From contig NZ_MDER01000039.1 in NCBI RefSeq assembly GCF_001721045.1, forward strand, positions 94,595 to 158,594: DNA of 64,000 nt, given 5' to 3'. Source of the DNA: Paenibacillus nuruki. Lineage in GTDB: Bacteria; Bacillota; Bacilli; Paenibacillales; Paenibacillaceae. The translations under genes and the position numbers were made by a program. Within the stretch, counting starts at the first letter, position 1; each line of letters opens with the position of its first letter. The notes under the pieces are model-generated. The model was not told where the DNA came from. It made no database searches and saw nothing but the letters and a program-made list of their open reading frames with translations. Below, in pieces: positions 52,330 to 61,498 of this stretch.

Positions 52330-54021
52330 GTGGAGCATACAAATACCCCGCCTAATTTTATAAAAACTGTAATTGCGGAAGACCTACAGTCCGGTAAAGT
52401 CAAAAAGGTCGTTACCCGTTTTCCACCGGAGCCGAACGGTTATCTCCATATTGGTCATGCCAAAGCAATCTGGATTAACTTTGAACTTGCGAAAGAATTC
52501 GGTGGTAGTACGAACTTGCGCTTTGATGATACGAATCCTGCAAAAGAAGATGTAGAATACGTAAAATCGATTGAAGAAGATGTGAAATGGCTAGGCTATG
52601 AATGGACAGGTAAATATTTTGCTTCGGATTATTTTGATACGATGTATGAAAAAGCAGAATTGTTAATACAAAAAGGACTTGCTTATGTCGATGATCAATC
52701 GGCTGATCAAATTCGTGAAATGCGCGGAACACTAACCGAGCCGGGTAAGAACAGCCCTTATCGTGAACGTACGATTGAAGAAAACCTAGATTTATTCCGC
52801 CGTATGCGTGCAGGCGAATTCGGTAATGGTGAACGTGTACTACGTGCGAAGATTGATATGTCTTCACCAAATATCAACTTGCGTGATCCGGTCATCTACC
52901 GTATTGCTCATCTAGAGCATCACAATACAGGTGACAAATGGTGCATTTATCCAATGTATACTTTTGCCCATCCATTAGAAGATGCGATTGAACATGTGAC
53001 TCATTCTCTTTGTTCGATTGAATTTGAAGATCAACGTCCATTTTATGATTGGGTGATTCGTGAGTGTGAAGTTGAAGCGGAACCTCATCAATATGAATTT
53101 GGTCGCTTGAATCTAGCGCAGACGCTAACCAGTAAACGTAAGCTGAAGCAACTGGTGGACGAGAAGATTGTTGATGGTTGGGATGATCCACGTATGCCAA
53201 CGATCTCAGGATTACGTCGTCGTGGATATACGCCAGAAGGTATTCGTGCATTTGTCTATGAGACCGGTATTTCCAAAAGTCAGGGCGTTGTCGATCTACA
53301 AACACTAGATCACTTTGTACGTGAAGACTTGAAATTGCGTGTTCCTCGTACGATGGGTATTTTGCGTCCACTTAAAGTGGTCATTACCAACTACCCTGAA
53401 GGACAGATTGAAATGCTAGATGCTGAAAATAACACTGAAAATGAAGAAATGGGTATTCGCCAAATTCCATTTTCACGTGAAATTTATATCGAGCAAGATG
53501 ACTTTATGGAGAATCCGCCGAATAAATATTTCCGCTTATTCCCGGGCAATGAAGTTCGCTTGAAGCATGCTTACTTTATCAAATGTAACGATGTGATCAA
53601 AGATGAAGAAGGCAATGTGACAGAGATTCATTGTACGTATGATGTGGAAACGAAAAGCGGTAGTGGATTTACCGGACGTAAAGTCAAAGGTACTATTCAT
53701 TGGGTCGAAGCGAGCCAAGCCGTTCCTGCTGAATTCCGTCTATATGAGCCGTTGATTACAGCGGAAGAAGCAGACGAAGAATTAACTGATGAAAATGAAG
53801 AGACTGCTGAAAAAACGTTTTTGGATTACTTAAATCCAAAATCACTTGAAGTGGTTCACGGGTTTGTAGAACCTGGTTTGAAAGATTCCAAAGGATATGA
53901 TCGTTACCAATTTTTCCGTCATGGTTATTTCAGTGCTGATCCGAAATACACGATGCCAGGCGATCCGGTCTTTAACCTTGTTGTCTCGATGAAGAGTTCG
54001 TTCAAATTGCCAAAAGCATAA
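52330..54021 (+). CDS. glnS: Glutaminyl-tRNA synthetase
   Basis: A 563-residue class I aminoacyl-tRNA synthetase: [16 protein letters not shown] carries the HIGH motif and [12 protein letters not shown] the KMSKS-like loop; FDDTNPAKE and the long C-terminal anticodon-binding beta barrels follow. Length and blocks match E. coli GlnRS (554 residues). It charges tRNA-Gln directly. Most Firmicutes use Glu-tRNA-Gln amidation instead, so its presence hints at horizontal acquisition in this lineage. The start is probably GTG 52330, 9 bases after GAAAGG; TTG 52321 abuts that site. A clear promoter lies upstream and a terminator after. Confidence 0.95.
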   Translation: MEHTNTPPNFIKTVIAEDLQSGKVKKVVTRFPPEPNGYLHIGHAKAIWINFELAKEFGGSTNLRFDDTNPAKEDVEYVKSIEEDVKWLGYEWTGKYFASDYFDTMYEKAELLIQKGLAYVDDQSADQIREMRGTLTEPGKNSPYRERTIEENLDLFRRMRAGEFGNGERVLRAKIDMSSPNINLRDPVIYRIAHLEHHNTGDKWCIYPMYTFAHPLEDAIEHVTHSLCSIEFEDQRPFYDWVIRECEVEAEPHQYEFGRLNLAQTLTSKRKLKQLVDEKIVDGWDDPRMPTISGLRRRGYTPEGIRAFVYETGISKSQGVVDLQTLDHFVREDLKLRVPRTMGILRPLKVVITNYPEGQIEMLDAENNTENEEMGIRQIPFSREIYIEQDDFMENPPNKYFRLFPGNEVRLKHAYFIKCNDVIKDEEGNVTEIHCTYDVETKSGSGFTGRKVKGTIHWVEASQAVPAEFRLYEPLITAEEADEELTDENEETAEKTFLDYLNPKSLEVVHGFVEPGLKDSKGYDRYQFFRHGYFSADPKYTMPGDPVFNLVVSMKSSFKLPKA

Positions 54022-54067
54022 GATCATAGAATTCTTTCACAGTTAAAATAGGAACAAATCACATCAC

Positions 54068-54107
54068 AAAAACCGCCCTTTCTCAACAAGTGAAATGGGC
54101 GGTTTTT
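54068..54107. terminator. Bidirectional hairpin terminator
   Basis: AAAAACCGCCC and GGGCGGTTTTT form a perfect 11-base stem, with an inner TTTC/GAAA pair, between convergent genes. Confidence 0.9.
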
Positions 54108-54155
54108 GATGTTATCTATGATGAAATTACAGATGAGTAGATAGGATGAGATACA

Positions 54156-55361
54156 TTAATACTGTTCGTCCTCTTCTTCCATTCGGTACTGCGTTCGCTT
54201 CACATTCAGCCACATCGATGCAAAACCGATCGCTCCAACAAACGAAAGAGCAACACCGGCTAGATACATCTGCTCCGAACCGAAGTTCTGGAATAACCAT
54301 CCACCGAGAAAGCCAGCAATCACACCGGATACACCGCTCCATGTCATCGTATAGATCGCTTGACCGGAACTGCGGAATGCTTTGGGAACAAACATCATGG
54401 TGAGCTGTGTACCGACATAGAAATAGCCACCGAATGTTACTGCATGTAGCAATTGAATCGCAATAATTTCCCATGGGCTAGTCGCTTCTGCCATCAAAAA
54501 CCAGCGTAATGTAAATAACAGACTGACAATCGCTAACCAACCGATCATAAATGAAATATTACGCTTAAGATAACGATCAAATAGCAAAAATAAAGCCGCT
54601 TCAAAAATAGAAGAAGCAAATACAGCCCAACCGACCATCGACTTGGTTCCCCCAAGTTCAACGATATAGAGCGAGACAAAGGTACTGTTCATTGCATTCG
54701 GAATCGCTACCAAAATACCAAATACAATAAAACCTACAAAATACAGATTGCCCAGCAACTTCTTCATCGCATACCGATTCATTGTCGGTGATCCACCCGG
54801 TAACTTGGTCTGTGGAGGCAATAACAAAATGATACCGATTGCAATAAGAAGCAACACCGTAAACACCGTACCGATTTGAGAAACCCCTAATCGATCGATG
54901 ACAGGACCTGCTACAACAGCTGTTAACGCCCAACCCAGTGAACCATACAAACGAAACCCGCCGAACTTTTTGGGTGTGCCATCAATATAACTCAAAATCA
55001 ACGTATTACTTTGCGATAACATAGGGGTCTGGAAAAAGAAAAAGACCGCCATAACAATATAAATAATCGTATAATTCTGCACATGAAAAACAAGCTGAAC
55101 CATGAGCAACGTGCCTAGCATCATAATCAGCAGAACAAATCGTACATTTTGTAGACGATCACTATAAAATCCCCAAAATGGATTAGCAATTAATGAAATC
55201 AACGGACCAATGGCCATCAAAGCACCGATCTCACTCTGGCTCATTCCGATATCTTGCAGGTATAATTGAAAAAAGCTCGTAAAAATAACCAGTGTGCCAT
55301 ATATGAAAAACGTAAACCATCGTAGTGGTCTAAAAGTAGTGTTGTTTATATTCGGATGCAA
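54156..55361 (-). CDS. MFS transporter, PPP/HcaT-like
   Basis: A 401-residue twelve-segment major facilitator. RWFTFFIYGTLVIFTSFFQLYLQDIGMS at the start, then GALMAIGPLISLIANPFWGFYSDR and KFGGFRLYGSLGWALTAVVAGPVIDRLG, resemble the 3-phenylpropionate/lactose-permease-like branch (MFS_1_like). Substrate unknown; nucleoside or aromatic acid transport is possible. The C-terminus ends in an acidic run (MEEEDEQY). Single gene, divergent from mobA by about 100 bases. Confidence 0.88.
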   Translation of the reverse strand: MHPNINNTTFRPLRWFTFFIYGTLVIFTSFFQLYLQDIGMSQSEIGALMAIGPLISLIANPFWGFYSDRLQNVRFVLLIMMLGTLLMVQLVFHVQNYTIIYIVMAVFFFFQTPMLSQSNTLILSYIDGTPKKFGGFRLYGSLGWALTAVVAGPVIDRLGVSQIGTVFTVLLLIAIGIILLLPPQTKLPGGSPTMNRYAMKKLLGNLYFVGFIVFGILVAIPNAMNSTFVSLYIVELGGTKSMVGWAVFASSIFEAALFLLFDRYLKRNISFMIGWLAIVSLLFTLRWFLMAEATSPWEIIAIQLLHAVTFGGYFYVGTQLTMMFVPKAFRSSGQAIYTMTWSGVSGVIAGFLGGWLFQNFGSEQMYLAGVALSFVGAIGFASMWLNVKRTQYRMEEEDEQY

Positions 55362-55464
55362 AGCCAGCCAATCCTTTCATCAGACATTTCATTCACTGTA
55401 GCATGTGTTGAAAAGGGATACAAACCAATTTTGTTTATTTCTGGAGTAGAAAGGATAATCTATT

Positions 55465-56112
55465 ATGCCATCCTCTTTAAAATATACAGGTATTATTTTA
55501 GCAGGCGGTCAATCAAGCCGTATGGGTCAAAATAAAGCATTATTGCCTATAGATGATCATACCATTATCGAACGTGTAGCCAAAGCATTAAAACCAACTG
55601 TATCTTCGCTATGGATTGCAGGCAATCACAATGCTGATTATTCATTTCTAAAGCTCTCCGAAGTGCCCGATATTTTTCCCGGACAAGGGCCTTTATCAGG
55701 TCTACATACAGCTTTATCACAGATTTCTAGTGAATGGTATGCAGTCAGTGCCTGTGATCTACCTTTTGCCAGTACAGTACTGATGCAATATCTAATAGAG
55801 CAGACTAGGATAGAAGGGATACAAGCTGTGATTCCTATGCAACATGGACGTATTCATCCACTGTATGCGGTCTATCATTATAGTGTACTGCCATCGCTTC
55901 AGACCGCCTTAGCACACAACCAATTGCGTGTAAGAGATTGGTTAGATCAGCAACAGGTAAAGTATGTAGAAATCGAGTCATTGTATGATCCAAATGTAAA
56001 GGAAGTATCTTCTTTTCAAAGTATATCGGAGTATAGCTTATATAATATGAATGATCCCCAGTCCTATGAGCATGTTTTGCATCTTTTGGAGCAATATCCT
56101 TCTTTGGTATAG
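55465..56112 (+). CDS. mobA: Molybdenum cofactor guanylyltransferase
   Basis: A 215-residue nucleotidyltransferase that adds GMP to molybdopterin. The signature GIILAGGQSSRMGQNKALLP binds the nucleotide, and FPGQGPLSGLHTAL and SACDLPFAS follow. The last ~40 residues are less conserved. AAAGGAT precedes the ATG. Followed, after 240 bases with an Fnr-type box, by a TorD-like chaperone, which suits molybdoenzyme maturation. No molybdoenzyme or other mo-gene is in the window. Confidence 0.94.
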   Translation: MPSSLKYTGIILAGGQSSRMGQNKALLPIDDHTIIERVAKALKPTVSSLWIAGNHNADYSFLKLSEVPDIFPGQGPLSGLHTALSQISSEWYAVSACDLPFASTVLMQYLIEQTRIEGIQAVIPMQHGRIHPLYAVYHYSVLPSLQTALAHNQLRVRDWLDQQQVKYVEIESLYDPNVKEVSSFQSISEYSLYNMNDPQSYEHVLHLLEQYPSLV

Positions 56113-56320
56113 CCAGTCTGTGGCATAAGTCCTTTTGAAAGCGTGACAAACATGACTATTTTATGAACGTATGCTTAATTCGCCCCTAATCGCTACAAAA
56201 TAGAGTACAATAAAAGTATAAAAACAAGTCTCTTCTTCAGTACTTACTACCGCTGTTGACTAACGATTTAACCTATATATTGCTTCAAACCTTCAATGTC
56301 GGAATTCAATCATTTAAATA

Positions 56321-56336
56321 TGTGAATATTATCACA
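56321..56336. promoter_or_regulatory. Fnr-type box before the TorD-like gene
   Basis: TGTGAATATTATCACA is a perfect TGTGA-N6-TCACA site that also matches Rex at 12 of 14. It abuts the AAGGAG ribosome site 15 bases before the ATG. Confidence 0.7.
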
Positions 56337-56350
56337 AGGAGTGATTTAAG

Positions 56351-57022
56351 ATGACTATGTATACAGAACCGGAAACCCATCAAGCTCGCCAAGAATGGTT
56401 ATACAGTCGTGTAATGACTTACCGTTTACTCAGCGAAATGTTAGAACGCAAACCTACATTATCCAAGTTGATCGAATGGAAAAAAGAAGCGTCCAAAATC
56501 AATCGTCTATTTACCAATGACTATGCACTGCTTCATACGTTAGAAAATACGATGTTGAATGATATTATGCAATATGCTCGTCAGGAATGTGCAGAATACA
56601 GTCAATTGTTCGAGCAAGGTCAACATGTTAGCTATCCACCACAAGCTTCTTATTATTTAACGAATGAGCAAGGACGTACGGCGTATGAAGCTGTTGTGAA
56701 TGCTGTCTATGCACGGGCAGGAATTGCTTTCAAAAAAATGGATCATGAAACAGATGATCATATCGGAATTGAATTGGAATTTATGGCGTTATTGGCTGAA
56801 CGTTCGGCAGAGACTGATATGCATTCCTCTAGCCGCAAAATGATCGCTCAAATGCAGATCGAATTTTTAGAACATTATTTGATTCCATGGGTACCTTCAT
56901 TCTGCGCTGAACTTGGCAAAACCACTTGCAGTCCGTTGTACCGTGAATGGGCACAGATGTTACCGACGTATCTTCAACATGATGTACAAGAATTACAACA
57001 GATCGTGAATCGCTTAACCTAA
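56351..57022 (+). CDS. TorD/DmsD-like redox-enzyme chaperone
   Basis: A 223-residue, all-helical protein of the TorD/NarJ superfamily (PF02613). Blocks that fit are WLYSRVMTYRLLSEML at the start, QECAEYSQLFEQGQHVSYPPQASYYL, and DDHIGIELEFMALLAERSAE near residue 135-155; the last region (FLEHYLIPWVPSFCAEL) is the typical C-terminal helix. Such proteins load molybdenum cofactor into reductases and hold their Tat signal. The cognate reductase is not seen. ATG follows AAGGAG. The Fnr-type box points to low-oxygen control. Confidence 0.87.
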   Translation: MTMYTEPETHQARQEWLYSRVMTYRLLSEMLERKPTLSKLIEWKKEASKINRLFTNDYALLHTLENTMLNDIMQYARQECAEYSQLFEQGQHVSYPPQASYYLTNEQGRTAYEAVVNAVYARAGIAFKKMDHETDDHIGIELEFMALLAERSAETDMHSSSRKMIAQMQIEFLEHYLIPWVPSFCAELGKTTCSPLYREWAQMLPTYLQHDVQELQQIVNRLT

Positions 57023-57025
57023 CTC

Positions 57026-57071
57026 AAATTCCCTATTTTATAGATCACATGATCTGAAATAGGGAATTTTT
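57026..57071 (+). terminator. Hairpin terminator
   Basis: AAATTCCCTATTT pairs perfectly with AAATAGGGAATTT, with an inner AGATC/GATCT pair, then T-run. Confidence 0.92.
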
Positions 57072-57164
57072 GCTTTGATTTTGAAAATATAAGTAATTTA
57101 TTTCCAATTCGCTGTGTCAAATTAGAAAATACAGTCTAATGAGTGATAAGGGAGGTTTACCGCC

Positions 57165-57365
57165 TTGAATAAATATTATTGCCTCAAACAATGTATTGTC
57201 GTAAAGGCTGTAGACAGAAGAGCGGAATTTCCATCGTTAGATTGGGCACGCCAATATGCTTTAAAAGAATTAGTGCCACAAGAAATCAATTTTGTAGTGA
57301 GCGATGGAGATACAGGTCAAATCTATATGGATGTTCGATTCGGTTCGCATACCAAAAACCCCTGA
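57165..57365 (+). CDS. Small conserved-looking protein, 66 aa
   Basis: A 66-residue protein started by TTG 57165, 9 bases after a strong GGGAGG. It has two cysteines near the start (YYCLKQCIVV), then AVDRRAEFPSLDWARQYALKELVPQEINFVVSDGDTGQIYMDVRF, a beta-alpha-beta pattern typical of small soluble proteins. I do not recognise a family. Its stop overlaps a bidirectional terminator. The ribosome site and composition support expression. Confidence 0.68.
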   Translation: MNKYYCLKQCIVVKAVDRRAEFPSLDWARQYALKELVPQEINFVVSDGDTGQIYMDVRFGSHTKNP

Positions 57366-57390
57366 GTACTTCTTTACTCAGGGGTTACTT
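57357..57390. terminator. Bidirectional hairpin terminator
   Basis: AACCCCTGAGTA pairs perfectly with TACTCAGGGGTT across a 6-base loop, overlapping both convergent gene ends. Confidence 0.88.
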
Positions 57391-58312
57391 TTATATGCTG
57401 ATATAGTTGTTGTACATCTTGAAGGTCTACTTTGCCAGCGATCGGTTGCAGAGCACAAGCACTACCGCAAGCCGCTCCATAACGAACCATCTCTGCAAGA
57501 TCACCACCACGATAAGCTGCGGTCACCATACCTGCCGCCATCGCATCTCCGCTTCCAAGCGCACTGATAATATCAAGCTCTGGCACATGTACTCTGTACC
57601 GCAGGGAGCCTTGAGCCGCTATGGCTCCACGTTTACCCAAAGAGATCGTAGCTGTTTTTACACCATGATCTAACATTGCTGTCAGCACACCATCTAATGT
57701 CTCCTCTGAATAGTGATCACTTGGAGCTATGCCTGCCCATGCACAAGCTTCATCTTCATTAGGTTTCACTAGATCAGGTGAAGCTTGTAATCCATAACGT
57801 AACGCTTCTCCGCTAGCATCTAGAGCGGTCTGAGCACCTTTAGCTTTAGCAATCTGGATTAAGGTCGCATACAGATCAGCAGGGCATCCTTCAGGAATAC
57901 TACCGGAAAATAATACCCATGCAGATACACTTGCTAACTGTTCTACCTGCTTTTCCAAAAGGATCAACGATTCAGGTGTTACATATGAAGATCCTTGTTC
58001 GATAAATTCAGTCTGGGTGCGTTGCTGTTGATCCAGTACAGTAATTGCCAGTCTTGTTTCTCCTTGCACTTCGGTAAATTCACAAGCTACTCCTTCTTGT
58101 TGTAAAAGGGACTGCATTTTCTGTCCATTATATCCTGCGATCAAGCCGGTAGCTGTTACCGATTCACCTAGCATATGAACAACACGTGCAGCATTAATCC
58201 CTTTGCCCCCCGGAACAGTGATTCCCGGTAAGCGGTGTACCTGATCAATATGAAGCGTAGGAACAGAATAAATAATATCGAGCGCTGTATTTAACGTAAC
58301 CGTTGTAATCAA
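57374..58312 (-). CDS. PfkB family hexose-phosphate kinase (1-phosphofructokinase-like)
   Basis: A 312-residue ribokinase-fold sugar kinase. TVTLNTALDIIYSVPTL at the start, PGGKGINAARVVHMLG (substrate loop), KPNEDEACAWAG and ISALGSGDAMAAGMV (anion hole with catalytic aspartate) are the 1-phosphofructokinase/tagatose-6-phosphate kinase pattern. No PTS or sugar transporter gene is adjacent. It follows two SMR genes with only 14 bases between, so it likely belongs to their TetR-controlled operon. Substrate: a phosphosugar, most likely fructose 1-phosphate or tagatose 6-phosphate. Confidence 0.91.
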   Translation of the reverse strand: MITTVTLNTALDIIYSVPTLHIDQVHRLPGITVPGGKGINAARVVHMLGESVTATGLIAGYNGQKMQSLLQQEGVACEFTEVQGETRLAITVLDQQQRTQTEFIEQGSSYVTPESLILLEKQVEQLASVSAWVLFSGSIPEGCPADLYATLIQIAKAKGAQTALDASGEALRYGLQASPDLVKPNEDEACAWAGIAPSDHYSEETLDGVLTAMLDHGVKTATISLGKRGAIAAQGSLRYRVHVPELDIISALGSGDAMAAGMVTAAYRGGDLAEMVRYGAACGSACALQPIAGKVDLQDVQQLYQHIKVTPE

Positions 58313-58326
58313 TAGTTGTTCACCTC

Positions 58327-58641
58327 TTAAGCGATTAATTTAAGTCCGATTGCCGAGGCGATAATCATAGCAATAAACAAAATACGTAGTCCACTTTTGG
58401 CTTCACCGTACATAAACATACCGACCAATGTACCACCGACGGTACCGATCCCTGTCCAGATCGCATAAGCCGTTCCCATTGGAATACCGTTCATCGCCAC
58501 AGTAAGACAAGAGAAACTACCTGCAAATGTAATAATCATCAAAAGATAATTGAGTAACGATTTGTGACGGACGATACGATTCATCATAATCACACCGACT
58601 ACTTCAAATCCACCAGCAACAACAAGAGCTAACCAAGACAT
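58327..58641 (-). CDS. SMR family multidrug efflux subunit, second gene
   Basis: A 104-residue protein with four membrane segments. The opening SWLALVVAGGFEVVGVIMMNRIV contains the membrane-embedded glutamate (residue 13) needed for proton-coupled export; GTAYAIWTGIGTVGGTLVGMFMYGE is the conserved SMR stretch. The gene start overlaps the previous SMR stop by one base, so the pair should form a heterodimer like YkkCD or EbrAB. Export of cationic compounds or guanidinium-like metabolites is expected. Confidence 0.92.
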   Translation of the reverse strand: MSWLALVVAGGFEVVGVIMMNRIVRHKSLLNYLLMIITFAGSFSCLTVAMNGIPMGTAYAIWTGIGTVGGTLVGMFMYGEAKSGLRILFIAMIIASAIGLKLIA

Positions 58642-59009
58642 TATGCTTCACCTGCTTTCACTTTAGCCGCAGATTGAGCTTCTGCTTTGACGCCACTGTC
58701 TGTTACTAATTTTAATCCTGCTACACCGATCATCAATACTAATATCAAGATCACTTTGAGCCAGTGGAACGGTTCGCCAAAAATAATCATCTCCGCAGCG
58801 ACGGTTCCAGCTGTACCGATGCCTGTAAATACTGCATATACTGTACCCACTGGTAAGCGAGTAGATGCTTTGATAATAAGATAAAAGCTAATAGCAATAC
58901 CTATAGCTGTGAATAACCATTCGATTGGAGTTGCAGCGTGTTTGAGTCCAGATACCCAGACCACTTCAATACATCCTCCGATTAATACGTACAACCAATT
59001 GCGATTCAT
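58641..59009 (-). CDS. SMR family multidrug efflux subunit, first gene
   Basis: A 122-residue four-segment SMR protein: [21 protein letters not shown] with the conserved glutamate, [25 protein letters not shown], and a longer charged C-terminal tail ([16 protein letters not shown]). Partner of the downstream SMR gene. It lies 40 bases after the TetR gene on the same strand, so repression by that regulator is likely. Confidence 0.92.
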   Translation of the reverse strand: MNRNWLYVLIGGCIEVVWVSGLKHAATPIEWLFTAIGIAISFYLIIKASTRLPVGTVYAVFTGIGTAGTVAAEMIIFGEPFHWLKVILILVLMIGVAGLKLVTDSGVKAEAQSAAKVKAGEA

Positions 59010-59049
59010 AACACATCTAATCTCCTTTATCGTTCGTTAAACGTTTCTA

Positions 59050-59646
59050 TCAAATTGTAGTTCCTGAAGGGGTGATGCCTCGCCAGTAAATCGGGAAGAT
59101 CACATTTAACCGTTGTACAGAGCGAGAAGGTTCGCTGTATAACATATCGATCATCACGCCATCGACTACAGTCATATATCCTTTGGCCGCTTCTGTAGTA
59201 GTGACTACTAATAGCAGATCATGCTGATCGACATGCACATCGAATAATCGTAAAAGTCTGGCTTCCAAATCATCAATCAAACCATACACCAGAGGTACAA
59301 TTTCTTTTTCAGAAGCCGAATGTGGAAAAAAACACATCCGCATCACGAATTTGATGATAGGGTCATCAGAATATTGCTGTTGTAAAAAAGCAATTAACTG
59401 ATAAAGACGTTGTTCTAATGGTATATGAACATGACGAATCATATAGCGAATAATTCGTCGCTTGAATTCAGCTAAAGTTTGACGAAGTACATGCAGAAAC
59501 AAATCTTCTTTGCTTTTAAAATGAGCATAGATCGAAGGTTTTTTGATACCTGCTTCATTCGCGATATCTGCTAATGAAGTGCCTTCATATCCATTTTGCG
59601 CAAAATGAGAAAGAGCTATCGTTAATAGCTGAGGCTTTGTAGTCAT
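59050..59646 (-). CDS. TetR family transcriptional regulator
   Basis: A 198-residue repressor. The N-terminal helix-turn-helix is clear: ALSHFAQNGYEGTSLADIANEAGIKKPSIYAHFKSKEDLFLHV. The C-terminal ligand and dimer domain is typical in length. AAGGTG lies before the ATG. First gene of an operon with the SMR pair and a sugar kinase; a palindrome at 59658-59673 just upstream is its probable operator. The inducer is likely a substrate of the pump. Confidence 0.93.
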   Translation of the reverse strand: MTTKPQLLTIALSHFAQNGYEGTSLADIANEAGIKKPSIYAHFKSKEDLFLHVLRQTLAEFKRRIIRYMIRHVHIPLEQRLYQLIAFLQQQYSDDPIIKFVMRMCFFPHSASEKEIVPLVYGLIDDLEARLLRLFDVHVDQHDLLLVVTTTEAAKGYMTVVDGVMIDMLYSEPSRSVQRLNVIFPIYWRGITPSGTTI

Positions 59647-59657
59647 ATAAGCACCTT

Positions 59658-59673
59658 CCTAACGGTCGTTAGG
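59658..59673. promoter_or_regulatory. TetR operator palindrome
   Basis: CCTAACG-GT-CGTTAGG is a perfect 7-2-7 inverted repeat located 12 bases upstream of the TetR start. Confidence 0.8.
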
Positions 59674-59817
59674 TAATATTATTGTCTTTTTGATCTTGTT
59701 TGTCAAGAAAGGTGAATAAAGTGTCATTCCTTGTAAAGAAGGATATATGTATAACAAAGTTATGCGACATCTTCTCGTTCAGTTACGTACATACTCTGAA
59801 GAGGAAGACAGGAGTTG

Positions 59818-61332
59818 ATGATATTGCGTAAAGGTGTTCTAGGGGTATTTATTATTGTTTTACTATTTGGTCTCTATTATGTAGGATTCGATCTACTTGG
59901 TCCCACAACTGGAACGATTATCAGTATTTTTTCAACACTGAGTGTGATTTCGATTGGATTTATTATTTTTATAGATAATCGCCAGCCTGCGGTAACGATG
60001 GCATGGATTCTCTTATTAGCTTTATTGCCAGTTGTCGGTGTATTTTTTTACTTCTGGTTCGGACAAAATGTATTCAAGCGTCATAAGTATGAAAAGAAAG
60101 CGAAGCGAGATCGGCAAGTGTACCAGATGATCGAAAATGCAGGGATGCTGACTGCACTGGATTTATCTTCTTTTCGCGAAGATCATCAATTGTTACTTCG
60201 TCTGTCGCAGAACTTAGCAGTAACTCCTGTGTCACAAGCGACAGAGACAACGATCTTAACCAATGGTGGACAGACATTTACCGCTTTGTTAGAAGCGTTA
60301 GAAACAGCCGAACATCATATTCATATGGAATATTATATTTACCGTGCAGATGATATTGGTACACGGATTCAGCAGATTTTAATTGAAAAAGCGCAACAAG
60401 GTATTGAAGTTCGCTTTATGGTCGATGCAGTAGGAAGTATGCAATTACCTCGTTTGTTTCTGCAAGAAATGAGAGAAGCGGGTGTGCAAGTGGGTGTATT
60501 TGGTGAAGCACGCATCTTGTTATTATCCAGTCAGGTGAACTATCGGAATCACCGTAAGATTGTGGTGATCGATGGCAATATCGGATTTATAGGTGGGCTA
60601 AATGTAGGTGATGAATACTTGAGTCGCAGTCAGACCTATGGATTCTGGCGTGATACCCATATGCAGATCAAAGGCGAAGGGGTACGTACATTACAGATTA
60701 TCTTTCTGCAAGATTGGCTTCATGTGACAGGAGAGACCTGTCTGGATCAAGTCTATTTTTCCCCACAATTAATCGCTTCTCAAAGTGGAGCCGTGCAGAT
60801 TATAGCAAGTGGGCCGGATAATGATCTACGTGTGCTTAAGCATGTGTTCTTTTCGATGATTACGTCAGCCAAGCGATCAGTCTGGTTAGCGACTCCGTAT
60901 TTTATACCGGATGAAAGTATTCTGACCGCACTCCGGATGGCGGCATTATCGGGGTTGGATGTACGTATTCTTTTTCCAGGTAAGCCGGATAAGCGACTTC
61001 CTTTTTATGCTTCTCATTCTTATTTTGTGACATTGCTTGAAGCAGGAGTACGTATCTATGAATATGAAAAAGGATTTTTACATTCCAAGTTGTTGATTGT
61101 AGATGGGGAGATTGCGACAATCGGTACAGCGAATATGGATATGCGTAGTTTTCATTTAAATTTCGAAGTGAATGCTTTGTTGGTAGAGACAGAAAGTGTG
61201 CATCAGATGGTACGGGATTTTGAACGTGATCTGAATTCAGCCAGTTTGATTATTCAAGATCGATTTGCTCGCCGTAAAGTGATGCAACGTCTTGTCGAAT
61301 CAGCTGCCCGTCTTATTTCACCGATGTTGTAA
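59818..61332 (+). CDS. cls: Cardiolipin synthase
   Basis: A 504-residue phospholipase-D-superfamily enzyme joining two phosphatidylglycerols into cardiolipin. Two membrane segments open it (about 5-22 and 30-50, then ITMAWILLLALLPVVGVFFYFWFG typical of Cls), followed by two HKD motifs: NHRKIVVIDGNIGFIGG and HSKLLIVDGEIATIGTAN, both with H, K and D intact. The start is uncertain among TTG 59815, ATG 59818 and TTG 59824; CAGGAG ends at 59814. Divergent from the TetR operon. Housekeeping lipid enzyme. Confidence 0.95.
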   Translation: MILRKGVLGVFIIVLLFGLYYVGFDLLGPTTGTIISIFSTLSVISIGFIIFIDNRQPAVTMAWILLLALLPVVGVFFYFWFGQNVFKRHKYEKKAKRDRQVYQMIENAGMLTALDLSSFREDHQLLLRLSQNLAVTPVSQATETTILTNGGQTFTALLEALETAEHHIHMEYYIYRADDIGTRIQQILIEKAQQGIEVRFMVDAVGSMQLPRLFLQEMREAGVQVGVFGEARILLLSSQVNYRNHRKIVVIDGNIGFIGGLNVGDEYLSRSQTYGFWRDTHMQIKGEGVRTLQIIFLQDWLHVTGETCLDQVYFSPQLIASQSGAVQIIASGPDNDLRVLKHVFFSMITSAKRSVWLATPYFIPDESILTALRMAALSGLDVRILFPGKPDKRLPFYASHSYFVTLLEAGVRIYEYEKGFLHSKLLIVDGEIATIGTANMDMRSFHLNFEVNALLVETESVHQMVRDFERDLNSASLIIQDRFARRKVMQRLVESAARLISPML

Positions 61333-61450
61333 AAAGGTAGCCTATAGAGAGATTTTCTATTGTATCAGCAAGATGTCCAACTATCACAATGCTATTTATA
61401 AATGAATAAAGATACACTATTTATCTATAGATCATAAAATGTTAACGCAC

Positions 61451-61488
61451 AAAAAAAGCTGACCTTAGCTATCAAGGTCAGCTTTTTG
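61451..61488. terminator. Bidirectional hairpin terminator
   Basis: AAAAAGCTGACCTT pairs perfectly with AAGGTCAGCTTTTT across a 7-base loop, between convergent genes. Confidence 0.92.
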
Positions 61489-61498
61489 GTACATAGGA

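Noticed and set aside
59646..59817. Guanidine (ykkC-type) riboswitch before the SMR genes
   Set aside because: The SMR pair follows a TetR gene with a palindromic operator and the gap is too short; no ykkC-like fold recognised.
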